64,000 nt of DNA from positions 372,001-436,000 of the forward strand of contig NZ_FCNY02000001.1 of assembly GCF_001544575.2 (NCBI RefSeq), given 5' to 3'. The notes beneath the pieces were generated by a model, which saw only the letters and a program-made list of their open reading frames with translations, did not search any database and was not told the origin of the DNA. This DNA comes from Caballeronia cordobensis. Its GTDB lineage: Bacteria > Pseudomonadota > Gammaproteobacteria > Burkholderiales > Burkholderiaceae. The translations under genes and the position numbers were made by a program. Shown in pieces: positions 19,102-29,086 of this stretch; position 1 is the first letter of the stretch, and each line of letters starts with the position of its first letter.

Positions 19102-19626
19102 TTACTGAATATCGCTGGCGGCCACGCCGGCCGGCAACGATTGCGGCAAATAGGCGTGGCCCGCGAAGGCGCCCATATGACCGCCCGATTCCACGACGAG
19201 CCCGGAATCCTGCACGCTCACAGGCCCCCGTCCGCCGCGCGCGGCGCGCTGCGCCTTGAGGCCTTGCTGATATTGCGGGAAGTAGCTGCCGAGCAGGCTG
19301 GCGAGATCCGGCACGCGCGGCCCGTTCCACGCGATGCCGAACACCGTGCCCTCCGCGGACAGATATTCGTTGACGACGGTGCCGCTCGCGAGCGTCGTGG
19401 AGCGGACGGTGTAGTTCGATGCCGATGTCGCCGATGCGTTCGACGCACCGCTTGCGACGGCCGCACGCACGACGGCTTTTGCGGACGTGGCGCCTTGCGG
19501 CGCGGTCATCGGCTCGCCGCCGAGCACGGCATAGGCGGGCGCCGCGGCGCACACGCTCAACGCGCCTGCGACGATCGCGAGCGCGCTTGCCAGATGCCCA
19601 TGACGGGATTGCTTCGGTGCCTTCAC
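19102..19626 (-). CDS. DUF2844 secreted protein
   Basis: 174 residues from a GTG start at 19626, chosen because GGAGG lies 5 bp upstream; the open frame continues but without homology. The signal peptide runs to about residue 34 (SVCAAAPAYA|V). The mature part contains the DUF2844 core (YTVRSTTLASGTVVNEYLS; VFGIAWNGPRVPDLASLLGSYF). Its function is unknown. In Burkholderia DUF2844 and DUF3443 genes regularly sit together, as here, suggesting a joint exported role. Confidence 0.82.
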   Translation of the reverse strand: MKAPKQSRHGHLASALAIVAGALSVCAAAPAYAVLGGEPMTAPQGATSAKAVVRAAVASGASNASATSASNYTVRSTTLASGTVVNEYLSAEGTVFGIAWNGPRVPDLASLLGSYFPQYQQGLKAQRAARGGRGPVSVQDSGLVVESGGHMGAFAGHAYLPQSLPAGVAASDIQ

Positions 19627-19795
19627 TGGGCCTCCTATCGGTTGCCGGCCGTCCCCGCGCTTTAAGCGTGCGAACCGGCTTTTGACGATTGAGTGACAGA
19701 TGTGCCACCGCTTTTCGCGCGGCTTTTTGCGGCGCGAATACCATCTAGTATGCCAGCCACACGGAATAGTCCTAACGTTCGCAAGCGCACATAAG

Positions 19796-19831
19796 AAAAA
19801 CGCGAAGCGCAATGGTATGCGCTTCGCGTTG
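19796..19831 (-). terminator. Terminator of the mot-che operon (after cheZ)
   Basis: Hairpin CGCGAAGCGC / GCGCTTCGCG around an 8-base loop. On the minus strand it is followed by a run of T (the A-run at 19796-19800 on the plus strand). It lies 50 bp after the cheZ stop. Confidence 0.85.
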
Positions 19832-19879
19832 TCCAGTAACGCTGAGCAGGTCGAATTGACGTTTATTTGCAAATAGGCG

Positions 19880-20593
19880 TCAGAAGCCGAGACTCGCGAG
19901 CAAATCGTCCACTTGCGACTGATCCTGCACGACATCGCTGCGTCCCTCGGGATTGATCTGAGGCCCGTTGAGCAGGCCTTCCGGACTGCCGCTCGCCGAC
20001 GACATCAACGCCGCCGCCGATGCCGCGAACTGCTCGCGGCGCTCCGGCGCGATGTTCTCCAGCAACACGCCGAGCAATTGCTGCTCGATCAGATACACGA
20101 CGTCCGTAATCTTCTTGATCACCTGGCCGGTCAGATCCTGAAAGTCCTGCGCGAGCATGATTTCCAGCAGTTGCGCGTTGGTCGCCTGAGTGCGCTCCGG
20201 CACGCTTTGCAGAAACGTTCTCGTTTCAGCAAGCAACGCGCCCGCTTCGCCCTGCGCGAGCGGCGCGTCGTACCATTTGGCCCAGCGCGCGTCGAGCGCC
20301 TGCGCGTCGGTCTGCATCGCTTCCTGCATCGGCTTGGCGAGCTCGATCGCGTTCAAGGCGCGCTCGGCGGCCTGCTCCGTCATCGTCGCGACATATTTCA
20401 ACCGGTCGCGCGCGTCGGGCACGGCTTGCGCCGCGGCTTCGACCTGCTTGTCGAGGCCGAGCTCGCGCATCGAATCGCGCAGCGTGCGCGTCAACTGGCC
20501 GATGCGCGCGAGAATGCGATCGCTCGACGGATCGCCCTCGGCTTCGGCGACAGCAGCGACGGCCGCTGCGAGTTCAGTGGTCAGATCGTTCAC
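19880..20593 (-). CDS. cheZ: CheY phosphatase CheZ
   Basis: 237 residues from a GTG start at 20593. A long four-helix hairpin carries the catalytic segment DFQDLTGQVIKKI (Gln of Q-D-x-T-G-Q). A flexible linker leads to the C-terminal CheY-binding helix QSQVDDLLASLGF. It dephosphorylates CheY-P at the receptor array. It starts 2 bp after the cheY2 stop, so the two are translationally coupled, and is the last gene of the operon. Confidence 0.95.
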   Translation of the reverse strand: MNDLTTELAAAVAAVAEAEGDPSSDRILARIGQLTRTLRDSMRELGLDKQVEAAAQAVPDARDRLKYVATMTEQAAERALNAIELAKPMQEAMQTDAQALDARWAKWYDAPLAQGEAGALLAETRTFLQSVPERTQATNAQLLEIMLAQDFQDLTGQVIKKITDVVYLIEQQLLGVLLENIAPERREQFAASAAALMSSASGSPEGLLNGPQINPEGRSDVVQDQSQVDDLLASLGF

Positions 20594-20595
20594 GA

Positions 20596-20991
20596 TCAGC
20601 TCCCGGCTTTGGCCAACTTCTCGAGAATCTTGGTGAGTTTCTCGTCGAGCGTGGCGGCCGTGAAGGGCTTCACCACATAACCGTTCGCGCCCGCCTGCGC
20701 CGCCGCGATGATGTTTTCCTTCTTCGATTCCGCCGTCACCATCAGCACCGGCAGATGCGAGAGGTTCGCGTCCGCGCGAATCTGCTGCAGCATCGAGAGG
20801 CCGTCGAGGTTCGGCATGTTCCAGTCGGTGATCACGAAGTCGAAGCCGCCGCCGCGCAGACGCGCAAGGCCGGCCGCGCCGTCTTCGGCTTCATCGACGT
20901 TGCCGTAGCCCAGTTCCTTCAGCAGGTTGCGCACGATACGGCGCATCGTCGGAAAATCGTCGACGACGAGGATCTTCATGTTCTTGTCCAT
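20596..20991 (-). CDS. cheY: Chemotaxis response regulator CheY (second copy)
   Basis: 131 residues from the ATG at 20991; a GTG one codon earlier is the alternative. Single receiver domain: acidic pair D11-D12, phosphorylation site D56 (VITDWNMPN), T in MVTAESK, aromatic Y in [11 protein letters not shown] of VVKP. This is the canonical E. coli-like CheY that binds FliM and CheZ, as its coupling to cheZ shows. Confidence 0.95.
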   Translation of the reverse strand: MDKNMKILVVDDFPTMRRIVRNLLKELGYGNVDEAEDGAAGLARLRGGGFDFVITDWNMPNLDGLSMLQQIRADANLSHLPVLMVTAESKKENIIAAAQAGANGYVVKPFTAATLDEKLTKILEKLAKAGS

Positions 20992-21045
20992 CACTACTCC
21001 CTTGAGTTCTCAATGCGGCGGGGCCGCGTATTCAATCCAGAAAAA

Positions 21046-22134
21046 TCAGACGCGCTGCACGCGTTCGCCCATCGAGGCAAGCCGCGCCATCACGCGCCGG
21101 CTCATTTCGGAGAGCGACGCGATCTCGCTTGCGCCGCCCATTGCAATTGCTTCGCGCGGCATGCCGAACACCACGCAACTCGCTTCGTCCTGCGCGAGCG
21201 TGTACGCGCCCGCCTGCTGCATGTCCAGAAGACCGGCGGCGCCGTCGCGGCCCATGCCGGTCAGGATCACGCCGATCGCGTTCTTGCCGGCGTGCTGCGC
21301 GGCCGAGCGGAACAGCACATCGACCGAAGGCCGGTGCCGGTTCACCGGCGGCGCATCCGACAGATGCGCGACGTAGTTCGCGCCGCTTCTCGCGAGCACC
21401 AGATGCGCGTGGCCCGGCGCGATATACGCATGGCCAGGCAGCACGCGCTCGCCGTGCTCCGCTTCCTTCACCGTGATGCGGCACAGGCCGTTCAGCCGTT
21501 GCGCGAAGGACTTCGTGAAGCCCGGCGGCATGTGCTGCGCGATCAGCACCGCGGGCGCATCGGGCGGCAGCGGCACGAGCACTTCGCGAATCGCTTCGGT
21601 GCCGCCCGTCGATGCGCCGACGATCACGAGCTTCTCCGTCGACACGAGCGGGTTGTTGAAGTGCGGCGCGGGTTTCGCCGCGCCGCCGACGGGCGCCGCC
21701 GGCGCGTGATGCGCCTGCTTCACCCGCGCCCGCGACGCCGCGCGGATCTTGTCGGCGAGCTTTTCGGCGTAATCGAGCATGCCGTCGCGAATGCCGACTT
21801 TCGGCTTCGTGACGAAATCGACCGCGCCGAGCTCCAGCGCCCGCAGCGTGATTTCGTTGCCGCGCTCGGTCAGCGACGACACCATGACGACCGGCATCGG
21901 CCGCAGGCGCATCAGCTTTTCGAGGAAATCGAGGCCGTCCATGCGCGGCATTTCGACGTCGAGCGTGAGCACGTCCGGGTTGTGCTGCTTGATCAGCTCG
22001 CGCGCGACGAGCGGATCGGGCGCGGTCGCGCACACGTGCATGTCGGGCTGCGAGTTGATGATTTCGGTCATCAGACTGCGCACGAGCGCCGAGTCGTCGA
22101 CGCACAACACCTTGATCTTTTGCGCTGAGTTCAT
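21046..22134 (-). CDS. cheB: Chemoreceptor methylesterase/deamidase CheB
   Basis: 362 residues from the ATG at 22134, overlapping the cheD stop (ATGA). Receiver domain with phospho-acceptor D59 ([13 protein letters not shown]), a linker, then the esterase domain with catalytic S175 (GASTGG), H201 (AQHMPPGF) and D297 (TGMGRDG). It removes receptor methyl groups under CheA control, opposing CheR. Confidence 0.96.
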   Translation of the reverse strand: MNSAQKIKVLCVDDSALVRSLMTEIINSQPDMHVCATAPDPLVARELIKQHNPDVLTLDVEMPRMDGLDFLEKLMRLRPMPVVMVSSLTERGNEITLRALELGAVDFVTKPKVGIRDGMLDYAEKLADKIRAASRARVKQAHHAPAAPVGGAAKPAPHFNNPLVSTEKLVIVGASTGGTEAIREVLVPLPPDAPAVLIAQHMPPGFTKSFAQRLNGLCRITVKEAEHGERVLPGHAYIAPGHAHLVLARSGANYVAHLSDAPPVNRHRPSVDVLFRSAAQHAGKNAIGVILTGMGRDGAAGLLDMQQAGAYTLAQDEASCVVFGMPREAIAMGGASEIASLSEMSRRVMARLASMGERVQRV

Positions 22135-22868
22135 GCTTCCTCCGCCGTCTTCAGCCGCGACGTGAACAACTCGACGCGCGGGCGCCTGGCCGCCGCAGCG
22201 TTCGTCGAGAACAACTCGGCGCGCGGCTTCAAATTCGCCGAAGCATTCGACTGGAACAGCTCGACGCGCGCACGCGCCTTCGCGAGCCGCTCCGCGCGTT
22301 CTTCGGGCGTGCGCTGCACGAGCGCCTGCTCGCGCTCGACCACGACCGGGTCGTGCGCGGTCTTGAGCTTCTTGACCATCACCTGTCCCGAGCGCGGCAT
22401 GAATGCGACTTTGCGCGGATGCGCGCCCTGCAAATCCTCGGCGACGATGCGGATCTTCTCCAGCGCGAGATAGCGCCGCACGAATTCCGAATTGCGATCG
22501 CCTATGTTGATGGTCGTCATGCCCGCGAGCACCGCGCCGCCGCCGAACACCTTCGCTTCGAAGCGCTCGCGCCGCCCGCCCCGCTTGATCAGTTCGTTGA
22601 TGAGCACTTCCATCGCGTACGCGCCGTAGCGCATCGAATCGGACGCGGCCAGCGACGCATCGGAGCCGTCGTCGGGCAGCATGAAATGATTCATTCCGCC
22701 GATGCCCGCCGTGCGGTCGTGGATGCACGCCGCCACGCACGAGCCGAGCACCGTGACGAGCACCATGTCTTCGCTCGTCATGTAGAACTCGTTCGGCAGC
22801 AGCTTCACGCCGGGCTTCTGGAAGTGATTGTCGAAATACAGGTTCGACGCCATCGGCAGCGCGCTCAT
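22131..22868 (-). CDS. cheD: Chemoreceptor glutamine deamidase CheD with a repeated C-terminal tail
   Basis: 245 residues. The CheD fold (about 1-170) has catalytic C44 ([11 protein letters not shown]) and H61 (GMNHFML). It deamidates receptor glutamines before methylation. The tail is unusual: residues 201-245 are exactly three 15-residue units opening with RVELF, RAELF and RVELF. The start overlaps the cheR stop by 4 bp and the end overlaps the cheB start by 4 bp. Typical CheD proteins are 160-210 residues, so the tail is an extension. Confidence 0.94.
   Translation of the reverse strand: MSALPMASNLYFDNHFQKPGVKLLPNEFYMTSEDMVLVTVLGSCVAACIHDRTAGIGGMNHFMLPDDGSDASLAASDSMRYGAYAMEVLINELIKRGGRRERFEAKVFGGGAVLAGMTTINIGDRNSEFVRRYLALEKIRIVAEDLQGAHPRKVAFMPRSGQVMVKKLKTAHDPVVVEREQALVQRTPEERAERLAKARARVELFQSNASANLKPRAELFSTNAAAARRPRVELFTSRLKTAEEA
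22134..22268 (-). repeat. Three tandem 45-bp units inside cheD
   Basis: Three consecutive 45-bp units encode residues 201-215, 216-230 and 231-245 of CheD. Each opens with Arg-Val/Ala-Glu-Leu-Phe. Codon choice differs between units at several third positions, so the repeat is conserved at protein level rather than a fresh DNA duplication. Confidence 0.85.
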
Positions 22869-23788
22869 ACCGGTTCTCCGGCAAGCACACGCTTGGACGC
22901 GCCCGCCACCTTCACATCGCGCGCAAGTTCGTAGACCGTCTGGCCGCGCAGCCTGAACGCCTGCGACACATACGTGAAATTCTCCGAATGTCCCGCGAAC
23001 AGGAGCGCGCCCGGCTTCATCAACGGCTCGAAGCGCGTGAGCACCTGCCCTTGCGTCGGCTTGTCGAAGTAGATCATCACGTTGCGGCAGAAGATCGCGT
23101 CGAACGGGCCTTTGACGTCATAGCGCGCATCGGTCAGATTCACGCGGCCGAAGTTCACCATCGCGCGCAGTTCGGGGCGCACTTTCACGAGGCCCGCGTG
23201 CGAGCCCGTGCCTTTGAGGAAGAAGCGCTTCAGCCGCTCGACGGGCAGCGCCTTCACCTGATCGAGCGAGTACACGCCCGCTTCGGCCTTCGCGAGCACC
23301 TGGCTGTCGATATCGCTGGCGAACACCGTGCACTGGCGCGCGGCGTGCTCGCCCAGCGCCTCGACGAGCGTCATCGCGATGGAATACGGCTCCTCGCCGG
23401 TGGAAGCCGCCGAGCACCACACCGAGAACGGCTGCTGCCGGCGCTTCACGAAGTCCGCGAGAATCGGAAAATGATGCGACTCGCGGAAGAACGCCGTGAG
23501 GTTCGTGGTCAGCGCGTTGACGAACGCTTCCCACTCGGCGTTGTCCTCGTTGGTTTCGAGGCGGTCGAGATACTGCTTGAACGTGTCGATGCCGCAGGCG
23601 CGCAGGCGGCGCGCGAGCCGGCTATACGCCATGTCGCGTTTATGGTCCGACAGGGAGATGCCCGCGCGCCGATGAATCAGCTCGCGAATCCGGGCGAAAT
23701 CCGCCGTCGTAAATTCGAAATCGCGCTCGACTTCCGGACCGCGTACGCCGCCGGCCAGTTCGATGCGCACGTTGCGCGTTGCCGTCAT
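22865..23788 (-). CDS. cheR: Chemoreceptor methyltransferase CheR
   Basis: 307 residues from the ATG at 23788; AAGGAAG precedes it. An N-terminal all-alpha domain (about 25-95) precedes the SAM-binding methyltransferase domain ([30 protein letters not shown]). It methylates receptor glutamates. The beta-subdomain that docks on a receptor pentapeptide is present, and the receptor gene 132 bp upstream ends in such a pentapeptide. It overlaps cheD by 4 bp. Confidence 0.96.
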   Translation of the reverse strand: MTATRNVRIELAGGVRGPEVERDFEFTTADFARIRELIHRRAGISLSDHKRDMAYSRLARRLRACGIDTFKQYLDRLETNEDNAEWEAFVNALTTNLTAFFRESHHFPILADFVKRRQQPFSVWCSAASTGEEPYSIAMTLVEALGEHAARQCTVFASDIDSQVLAKAEAGVYSLDQVKALPVERLKRFFLKGTGSHAGLVKVRPELRAMVNFGRVNLTDARYDVKGPFDAIFCRNVMIYFDKPTQGQVLTRFEPLMKPGALLFAGHSENFTYVSQAFRLRGQTVYELARDVKVAGASKRVLAGEPV

Positions 23789-23920
23789 GATGTTTCGTGC
23801 TTCCTTGGCGTGTTCGTCGCGCGCGCGCCTCGCGTTGAAGTCGATGACCATGCGGGCTCGCGCTTTCCCTGTGTGTCGATGCCGCGCGATGTCAGCATGG
23901 CCGTCTCGTTCCAGTCAGTG

Positions 23921-25756
23921 TCAGAAGGTTTCCCAGTCGCCGTCGTCGGCGGTCGTCGCCTTTGCGCGCGGCGCAGGCTTCGCCATCGCCGACGGTTTCG
24001 CCGCCGGCTTGCTCGCGGCCTTGGGCGCTTCGCTGGCTACTTCCTTGATAACGGCCGCTTCCGGCGCAACTTTCGCTTTCTCGGCAGGCTTCGCGTGCTT
24101 TTCGGCTTTGACCGCGACAGCAGGCGCGGAAGGCTCGACGCGCGCGGGCTGCGACAGGCGCGCCGCCGCGGCCGAAGCGCTCGAAGCACGCACCGGCGCC
24201 GCGCTGTCGATGCGCCATTGCGCGACGACGTCCTTCAACTGGCGCGTCTGCTCTTCCAGCGACGCCGCAGCGGCGGCGGCCTCTTCGACGAGCGCGGCGT
24301 TCTGCTGCGTGACGCTGTCCATCTGCGTGACGGCGCGATTGACCTGCTCGATGCCGTCGGACTGCTCTTCCGACGCCGCGCTGATCTCGCCCATGATGTC
24401 GGTCACGCGGCGCACCGCCTGCACGATCTCGCCCATCGTCTGACCGGCGCGCGCGACGAGTTCCGTGCCGCTGTCCACCTTCGCGGCCGAATCGCCGATC
24501 AGCGCCTTGATTTCCTTCGCCGCCGCGGCGCTGCGTTGCGCGAGCGAGCGCACTTCGCCCGCCACGACCGCGAAGCCGCGCCCTTCCTCGCCTGCGCGCG
24601 CCGCTTCGACGGCCGCGTTCAACGCGAGAATGTTGGTCTGGAACGCAATGCCTTCGATCACGCCGATGATGTCGACCACCTTGTTCGAGCTCGACGCGAT
24701 CGCGTGCATCGTCTCGACGACCTGCTCGACCACCACGCCGCCGCGCGACGCGATATCCGATGCGTTCACCGCGAGCTGGCTTGCCTGGCGCGCGTTGTCG
24801 GCGTTCTGCTTCACCGTGCTCGTGAGCTCTTCCATGCTCGACGCCGTTTCTTGCAGCGACGCCGCCTGCTCTTCCGTGCGCTGCGAGAGATCCGTGTTGC
24901 CGCTCGCGATTTCATGCGCGCCGACATCGATCGATTCCGAGCCGCGGCGCACCGCGCCGACCATCGCGGTCAGATTGCCGCGCATGCGTTCGATGCCCGC
25001 GAACAGACGCCCGATCTCGTTGTTGCTGTCCGACTGCACCGATTGCGAGAGATCGCCGCGCGAGATGCGGTCGAAGTGATCGACAGCCTCGTTGATCGGC
25101 TTCACGATCAGGCTCGACAGCGCCATGCGCGAGCCGATCAGCATCAGCACCGCGAGCGCGAGCACCGCGCCGATCGTCACGCTGAGCGTCGCGATATACG
25201 AAGCCGTGCTGGCGCGCGACGCTTCGGCACGCGTCTGATGCGCGGCGACGGCGGCGGTCACGGCCTGATCGAACGCGACGAACATCGGGCTGATCTTCGT
25301 GTCGGCGATCGCGTGGTACGCGGCCATGTCGTTCGCGCGGATCGCGGCGAACTCCGGTTCCACGCCATTCCGGACGAGCGTCTCGCGCGTCGCGACGAGC
25401 GCATCGAGCGCCTCCTTCGGCAGCGTCGGCTTCGGCGTGTCGAGATAGAGCTTCCAGTTCTCGTTGCTCTTGTCGACCAGAACCTGGCCGCGATCGACCG
25501 ATTTCTTCGCTTCTTCCGCGTTGCCCGCTTCGGCGAGCGAGCGCACCTTGTCGAGCGTGATACGTGCGCGCAGCAGATACGACGACGTTTCCGCGAGCGC
25601 ACGCATCGCGACCATGTCTTCCTGCGCGAGCGCGGTAAGCGACGTGCTGGCGGTATTCAGGCCGACGAGCGCGAGCGCGCCGATCACCGCCGCGAATCCG
25701 GTGAACATCAGGCCCACGAGTGTGAGCGTCGTGCGGATCGACAACTTCTTCAGCAT
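23921..25756 (-). CDS. Methyl-accepting chemotaxis protein
   Basis: 611 residues. TM1 (about 8-32), a periplasmic four-helix-bundle ligand domain, TM2 (about 190-210), HAMP (212-265), and the cytoplasmic signalling domain with the highly conserved hairpin tip ([29 protein letters not shown] is its neighbourhood, at about 360-385). After an Ala/Lys-rich linker it ends in DWETF, matching the NWETF docking pentapeptide of E. coli Tsr/Tar for CheR/CheB. This is therefore likely the major receptor. It sits between cheW and cheR. The ligand is unknown. Confidence 0.95.
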   Translation of the reverse strand: MLKKLSIRTTLTLVGLMFTGFAAVIGALALVGLNTASTSLTALAQEDMVAMRALAETSSYLLRARITLDKVRSLAEAGNAEEAKKSVDRGQVLVDKSNENWKLYLDTPKPTLPKEALDALVATRETLVRNGVEPEFAAIRANDMAAYHAIADTKISPMFVAFDQAVTAAVAAHQTRAEASRASTASYIATLSVTIGAVLALAVLMLIGSRMALSSLIVKPINEAVDHFDRISRGDLSQSVQSDSNNEIGRLFAGIERMRGNLTAMVGAVRRGSESIDVGAHEIASGNTDLSQRTEEQAASLQETASSMEELTSTVKQNADNARQASQLAVNASDIASRGGVVVEQVVETMHAIASSSNKVVDIIGVIEGIAFQTNILALNAAVEAARAGEEGRGFAVVAGEVRSLAQRSAAAAKEIKALIGDSAAKVDSGTELVARAGQTMGEIVQAVRRVTDIMGEISAASEEQSDGIEQVNRAVTQMDSVTQQNAALVEEAAAAAASLEEQTRQLKDVVAQWRIDSAAPVRASSASAAAARLSQPARVEPSAPAVAVKAEKHAKPAEKAKVAPEAAVIKEVASEAPKAASKPAAKPSAMAKPAPRAKATTADDGDWETF

Positions 25757-25784
25757 GGTTTCTTCCTGCTTTCCAGATTACGTT

Positions 25785-26303
25785 TTATGCGGCGACGGAA
25801 TCGATCAGTTCCATCTCGCGGCTCGTCATGAGCTTTTCGATGTCCATCAAGATCAGCATGCGGCCGTCCACGGTGCCGAGGCCCGTCAGATATTCCGTCG
25901 CGAGCGTGCCGCCGAATTCGGGCGCGGGCATCACTTGTTCCTGCGTGAGCGTGAGCACGTCCGAGACGCCGTCCACGACCATGCCGACCACGCGATGCGC
26001 GACGTTCAGGATGATCACGACCGTCTGGTTGTCGTACTCGACGCGGCCGAGGTTGAACTTGATGCGCATATCCACGATCGGCACGATGATGCCGCGCAGA
26101 TTGATCACGCCCTTGATGAACGAAGGCGCATTGGCGATACGTGTAACGTTGTCGTAGCCGCGAATCTCTTGCACTTTCAGGATGTCGATGCCGTATTCCT
26201 CGGCGCCGAGCGTGAACACGAGAAACTCCTGTCCGGCGGCTTCGGCGTGTTGCGCGTCACGTCGCGAAGGCGCAGCGGTATGAATCGATTGGACGTCTGC
26301 CAT
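25785..26303 (-). CDS. cheW: Chemotaxis coupling protein CheW
   Basis: 172 residues; CheW SH3-like fold ([45 protein letters not shown]). It links the receptor tip to CheA. Its start lies 17 bp beyond the cheA stop, in the operon order cheA-cheW-receptor. Confidence 0.96.
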   Translation of the reverse strand: MADVQSIHTAAPSRRDAQHAEAAGQEFLVFTLGAEEYGIDILKVQEIRGYDNVTRIANAPSFIKGVINLRGIIVPIVDMRIKFNLGRVEYDNQTVVIILNVAHRVVGMVVDGVSDVLTLTQEQVMPAPEFGGTLATEYLTGLGTVDGRMLILMDIEKLMTSREMELIDSVAA

Positions 26304-26320
26304 GAAAAACTCCTTCGGTA

Positions 26321-28591
26321 TTAGTGGGTATGCGCGCCGTGCTGTGCGCGCGAATCGCGATTGAGCGCGGCCACGTCGACGATCAGTGCGACACTGCCGT
26401 CGCCCAGGATGGTCGCGGCGGAAATGCCGTGCACCTTGCGGTAATTCGTTTCGAGGTTCTTCACGACGACCTGCTGCTGGCCGACGAGCTCGTCGATCAG
26501 CATGGCGAAGCGGCGGCCTTCCGTCTGCATGATCGTGACGATGCCTTGCGTCGGTTCGGTGCGCGCGCCTTCGACATCGAATACGCGATGCAAGGCGACC
26601 AGCGGCAGATATTCGCCGCGCACGCGCACGACGCGCTCGCCGTTCGCGACCGTGTAGATGTCTTCGGCGACCGGCTGCAGCGACTCCATCACGAAGTTCA
26701 GCGGCAGAATGAAGATCTCGTTGCCGACCTTCACCGACATGCCGTCGAGGATCGCGAGCGTGAGCGGCAGCACGATCTTGGTCGTCGTGCCCGCGCCCTG
26801 GCGCGACATGATCTCGACATGACCGCCCATCGACTGGATGTTGCGCTTCACCACGTCCATGCCCACGCCGCGGCCGGAAATATCCGTCACCTGTTCGGCG
26901 GTCGAGAAGCCCGGCATGAAGATGAGTTGCCAGACCTCCTCGTCGCTCATCGAGTCGCTGACCTGCATGCCCTGCTTCTGCGCCTTCGCGAGAATCTTGT
27001 CGCGGCGAAGTCCCGCGCCGTCGTCGCTCACTTCGATCACGATATTGCCGCCGTGATGCGCCGCCGACAGCACGAGCTGACCGGTCGTGGACTTGCCCGC
27101 CGCGCGGCGCGCTTCCACGGTTTCGATGCCGTGATCGAGCGAATTGCGCACGAGGTGCGTGAGCGGATCGATGATGCGTTCGATCAGGCTCTTGTCCAGT
27201 TCGGTCGCCTGACCGAACGTGACGAGTTCCACTTCCTTGCCGAGCTTGCCGGCGATATCGCGCACGAGGCGCGGGAAGCGGCTGAATACGTAATCCATCG
27301 GCATCATGCGGATGGACATGACGGCCTCTTGCAGATCGCGCGCGTTGCGTTCGAGTTGCGCCATGCCGTTGAAAAGACGGTCGTGCAGCGCCGGATCGAA
27401 GGTGCTCGTGGTTTCCGCGAGCATCGCCTGCGTGATGACGAGTTCGCCCACCAGATTGATGAGCTGATCGACCTTTTCCACGCCGACGCGAATCGAGCTG
27501 CCTTCCGCCGATGCGGCGGCTTGCGGACGCGCTTTCTTGTCCGCGTCGCTCGCTGCTGCCTTGGACGGCTGGGCGGCAGTTTGCACTGCCGCCGCTGCCG
27601 TTTCTTCTCTTGCTTCATTGCCGATAGCGGATGCAGGCGCCGCCGCCTGCGATTGCTCCGGTTCCTCGTGTAGCGTGGGTTGCATCGCAGGCGCCTTTGC
27701 GGGCGCATGTTCGATGGCTGGCGCCGATGCGTCGCCACGGCCGATCGTGATCTGCTTCTCGTCGATTACGAAACAGCACACGGCGACGATATCGTCGGCC
27801 GGGACGTCCGAGTCGAGCCAAACCACGTACTCGGCATCCGTCTTCTTCTCTCCGACGATGCTTCCCAGATTGCCCAGCTCCTCGATCAGAGTCGCCAGGT
27901 CCTTCTCGCCCACCCCCCGTAGCGTAATTTTCAGGTGGGGTCCAACTTCCGCCGCGGGCGCACCGGTGTGTCCCGGCGTCGCGTCGGCAGCGGTTCCTGC
28001 ATGCGTATCGGCGAGTTCGAACGCGCCGTCCCAGTTGCCGTCGTCCTCGATGGCGTCGGCCGCCTGCGTGAGCACGTGCGCGGGCGGGGCGTTCGGGCCT
28101 TCATACGCCGGCGCGACGTTCACGCTCTTCGCTTCGTGTTGCGCGCCCGGCAGCGAGGGCGGTTCCGTCTTCGCGGCTGCCTCGACATGCGCGCCATCGG
28201 CGCTTTCGTTCTTCAGGCGCTCCAGCTTCGCGCAGATCGCCGCGGCCGCGGCCGCGTCCGGCTCGGCGCTCGCGCGGTAGGCGGCGAGCTGATCCGAGAG
28301 CACGTCCTTCGTCGCGAGGAACGTGTCGATCATGTCGCGGCGCAGGACGAGCTCGTTATTGCGCGCACGGTCCAGCAGCGATTCGAGGATGTGCGTGGTT
28401 TCGGTGAGCGCGGTGAAGCCGAACGTCGCCGCGCCGCCCTTGATCGAGTGCGCCGCGCGGAAGATGGCCGCGAGATCTTCGGGGTCCGGATTCGCGATAT
28501 CCAGCACGAGCAGCAACTGCTCCATCTGCGCGAGCAGTTCATCGGCTTCGTCGAAGAAGGTTTGATAGAACTGGGTAATGTCGAGTGTCAT
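26321..28591 (-). CDS. cheA: Chemotaxis histidine kinase CheA
   Basis: 756 residues. Hpt domain with phosphorylated H48 ([15 protein letters not shown]); an Ala/Pro-rich linker with a P2-like domain; dimerisation P3 (about 375-435); ATPase P4 (N box [12 protein letters not shown]1 box [14 protein letters not shown]2 box [13 protein letters not shown]); and C-terminal P5, CheW-like. It phosphorylates the CheY proteins and CheB in response to receptor state. Confidence 0.97.
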   Translation of the reverse strand: MTLDITQFYQTFFDEADELLAQMEQLLLVLDIANPDPEDLAAIFRAAHSIKGGAATFGFTALTETTHILESLLDRARNNELVLRRDMIDTFLATKDVLSDQLAAYRASAEPDAAAAAAICAKLERLKNESADGAHVEAAAKTEPPSLPGAQHEAKSVNVAPAYEGPNAPPAHVLTQAADAIEDDGNWDGAFELADTHAGTAADATPGHTGAPAAEVGPHLKITLRGVGEKDLATLIEELGNLGSIVGEKKTDAEYVVWLDSDVPADDIVAVCCFVIDEKQITIGRGDASAPAIEHAPAKAPAMQPTLHEEPEQSQAAAPASAIGNEAREETAAAAVQTAAQPSKAAASDADKKARPQAAASAEGSSIRVGVEKVDQLINLVGELVITQAMLAETTSTFDPALHDRLFNGMAQLERNARDLQEAVMSIRMMPMDYVFSRFPRLVRDIAGKLGKEVELVTFGQATELDKSLIERIIDPLTHLVRNSLDHGIETVEARRAAGKSTTGQLVLSAAHHGGNIVIEVSDDGAGLRRDKILAKAQKQGMQVSDSMSDEEVWQLIFMPGFSTAEQVTDISGRGVGMDVVKRNIQSMGGHVEIMSRQGAGTTTKIVLPLTLAILDGMSVKVGNEIFILPLNFVMESLQPVAEDIYTVANGERVVRVRGEYLPLVALHRVFDVEGARTEPTQGIVTIMQTEGRRFAMLIDELVGQQQVVVKNLETNYRKVHGISAATILGDGSVALIVDVAALNRDSRAQHGAHTH

Positions 28592-28642
28592 GCTTGAGTC
28601 ACCATCGGCGCGTGCGTGCGCTAGTTGTCTTTTGACTTCAGT

Positions 28643-29020
28643 TCAGTGCTGCGTGTCTTCCGAGAGCGCGGCGACCAGCTCCGTCAGCAGGTCCGGATCG
28701 AGCGGCTTTTCGATCCAGCCGGTCGCGCCCGCCGAGCGCGCCGCGTCCTTGAACGGCTCGCCGCCTTCGGTGGTGAGCACCAGGATCGGCGTGGCCTTGT
28801 AGGCGTGGTTCGCGCGCAGCGCCACGATCAGATCGAGCCCGCTTCTGCCCGGCATGTGCTGATCGGTCAGAACGAGATCGAAGCGCTCCGCGAGCGCCCA
28901 CTCCAGGCCTTCTTCGCCGTCGGACGCGACGGTCACTTCGTAACCCGCCGTCGCCAGCGTCGCCGAGAGGATTTGCCGCATCGCGGCTGAATCGTCGATT
29001 GCCAGAATGTGTTTGATCAT
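28643..29020 (-). CDS. CheY-like response regulator (first copy)
   Basis: 125 residues, single receiver: D9-D10, phospho-acceptor D53 (LVLTDQHMPGRSG), TT in LVLTTEGG, and WIEKPLDP around the conserved Lys. Tryptophan replaces the aromatic Tyr of the FliM-binding CheY. It sits between motB and cheA, apart from the canonical cheY next to cheZ. It may act as a phosphate sink or in another output. Two CheY proteins in one operon is common in Burkholderiales. Confidence 0.92.
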   Translation of the reverse strand: MIKHILAIDDSAAMRQILSATLATAGYEVTVASDGEEGLEWALAERFDLVLTDQHMPGRSGLDLIVALRANHAYKATPILVLTTEGGEPFKDAARSAGATGWIEKPLDPDLLTELVAALSEDTQH

Positions 29021-29086
29021 GTTTGTCTCTTGCCGTGATGACGGTCGAAACGTGTCGAGTCTTGAGCGTGTTTTTGGGGAATTTGC

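Noticed and set aside
22988..25831. A roughly 950-codon plus-strand frame opposite cheR and the chemoreceptor
   Set aside because: Same GC-rich shadow pattern; the minus-strand genes have clear motifs and operon spacing.
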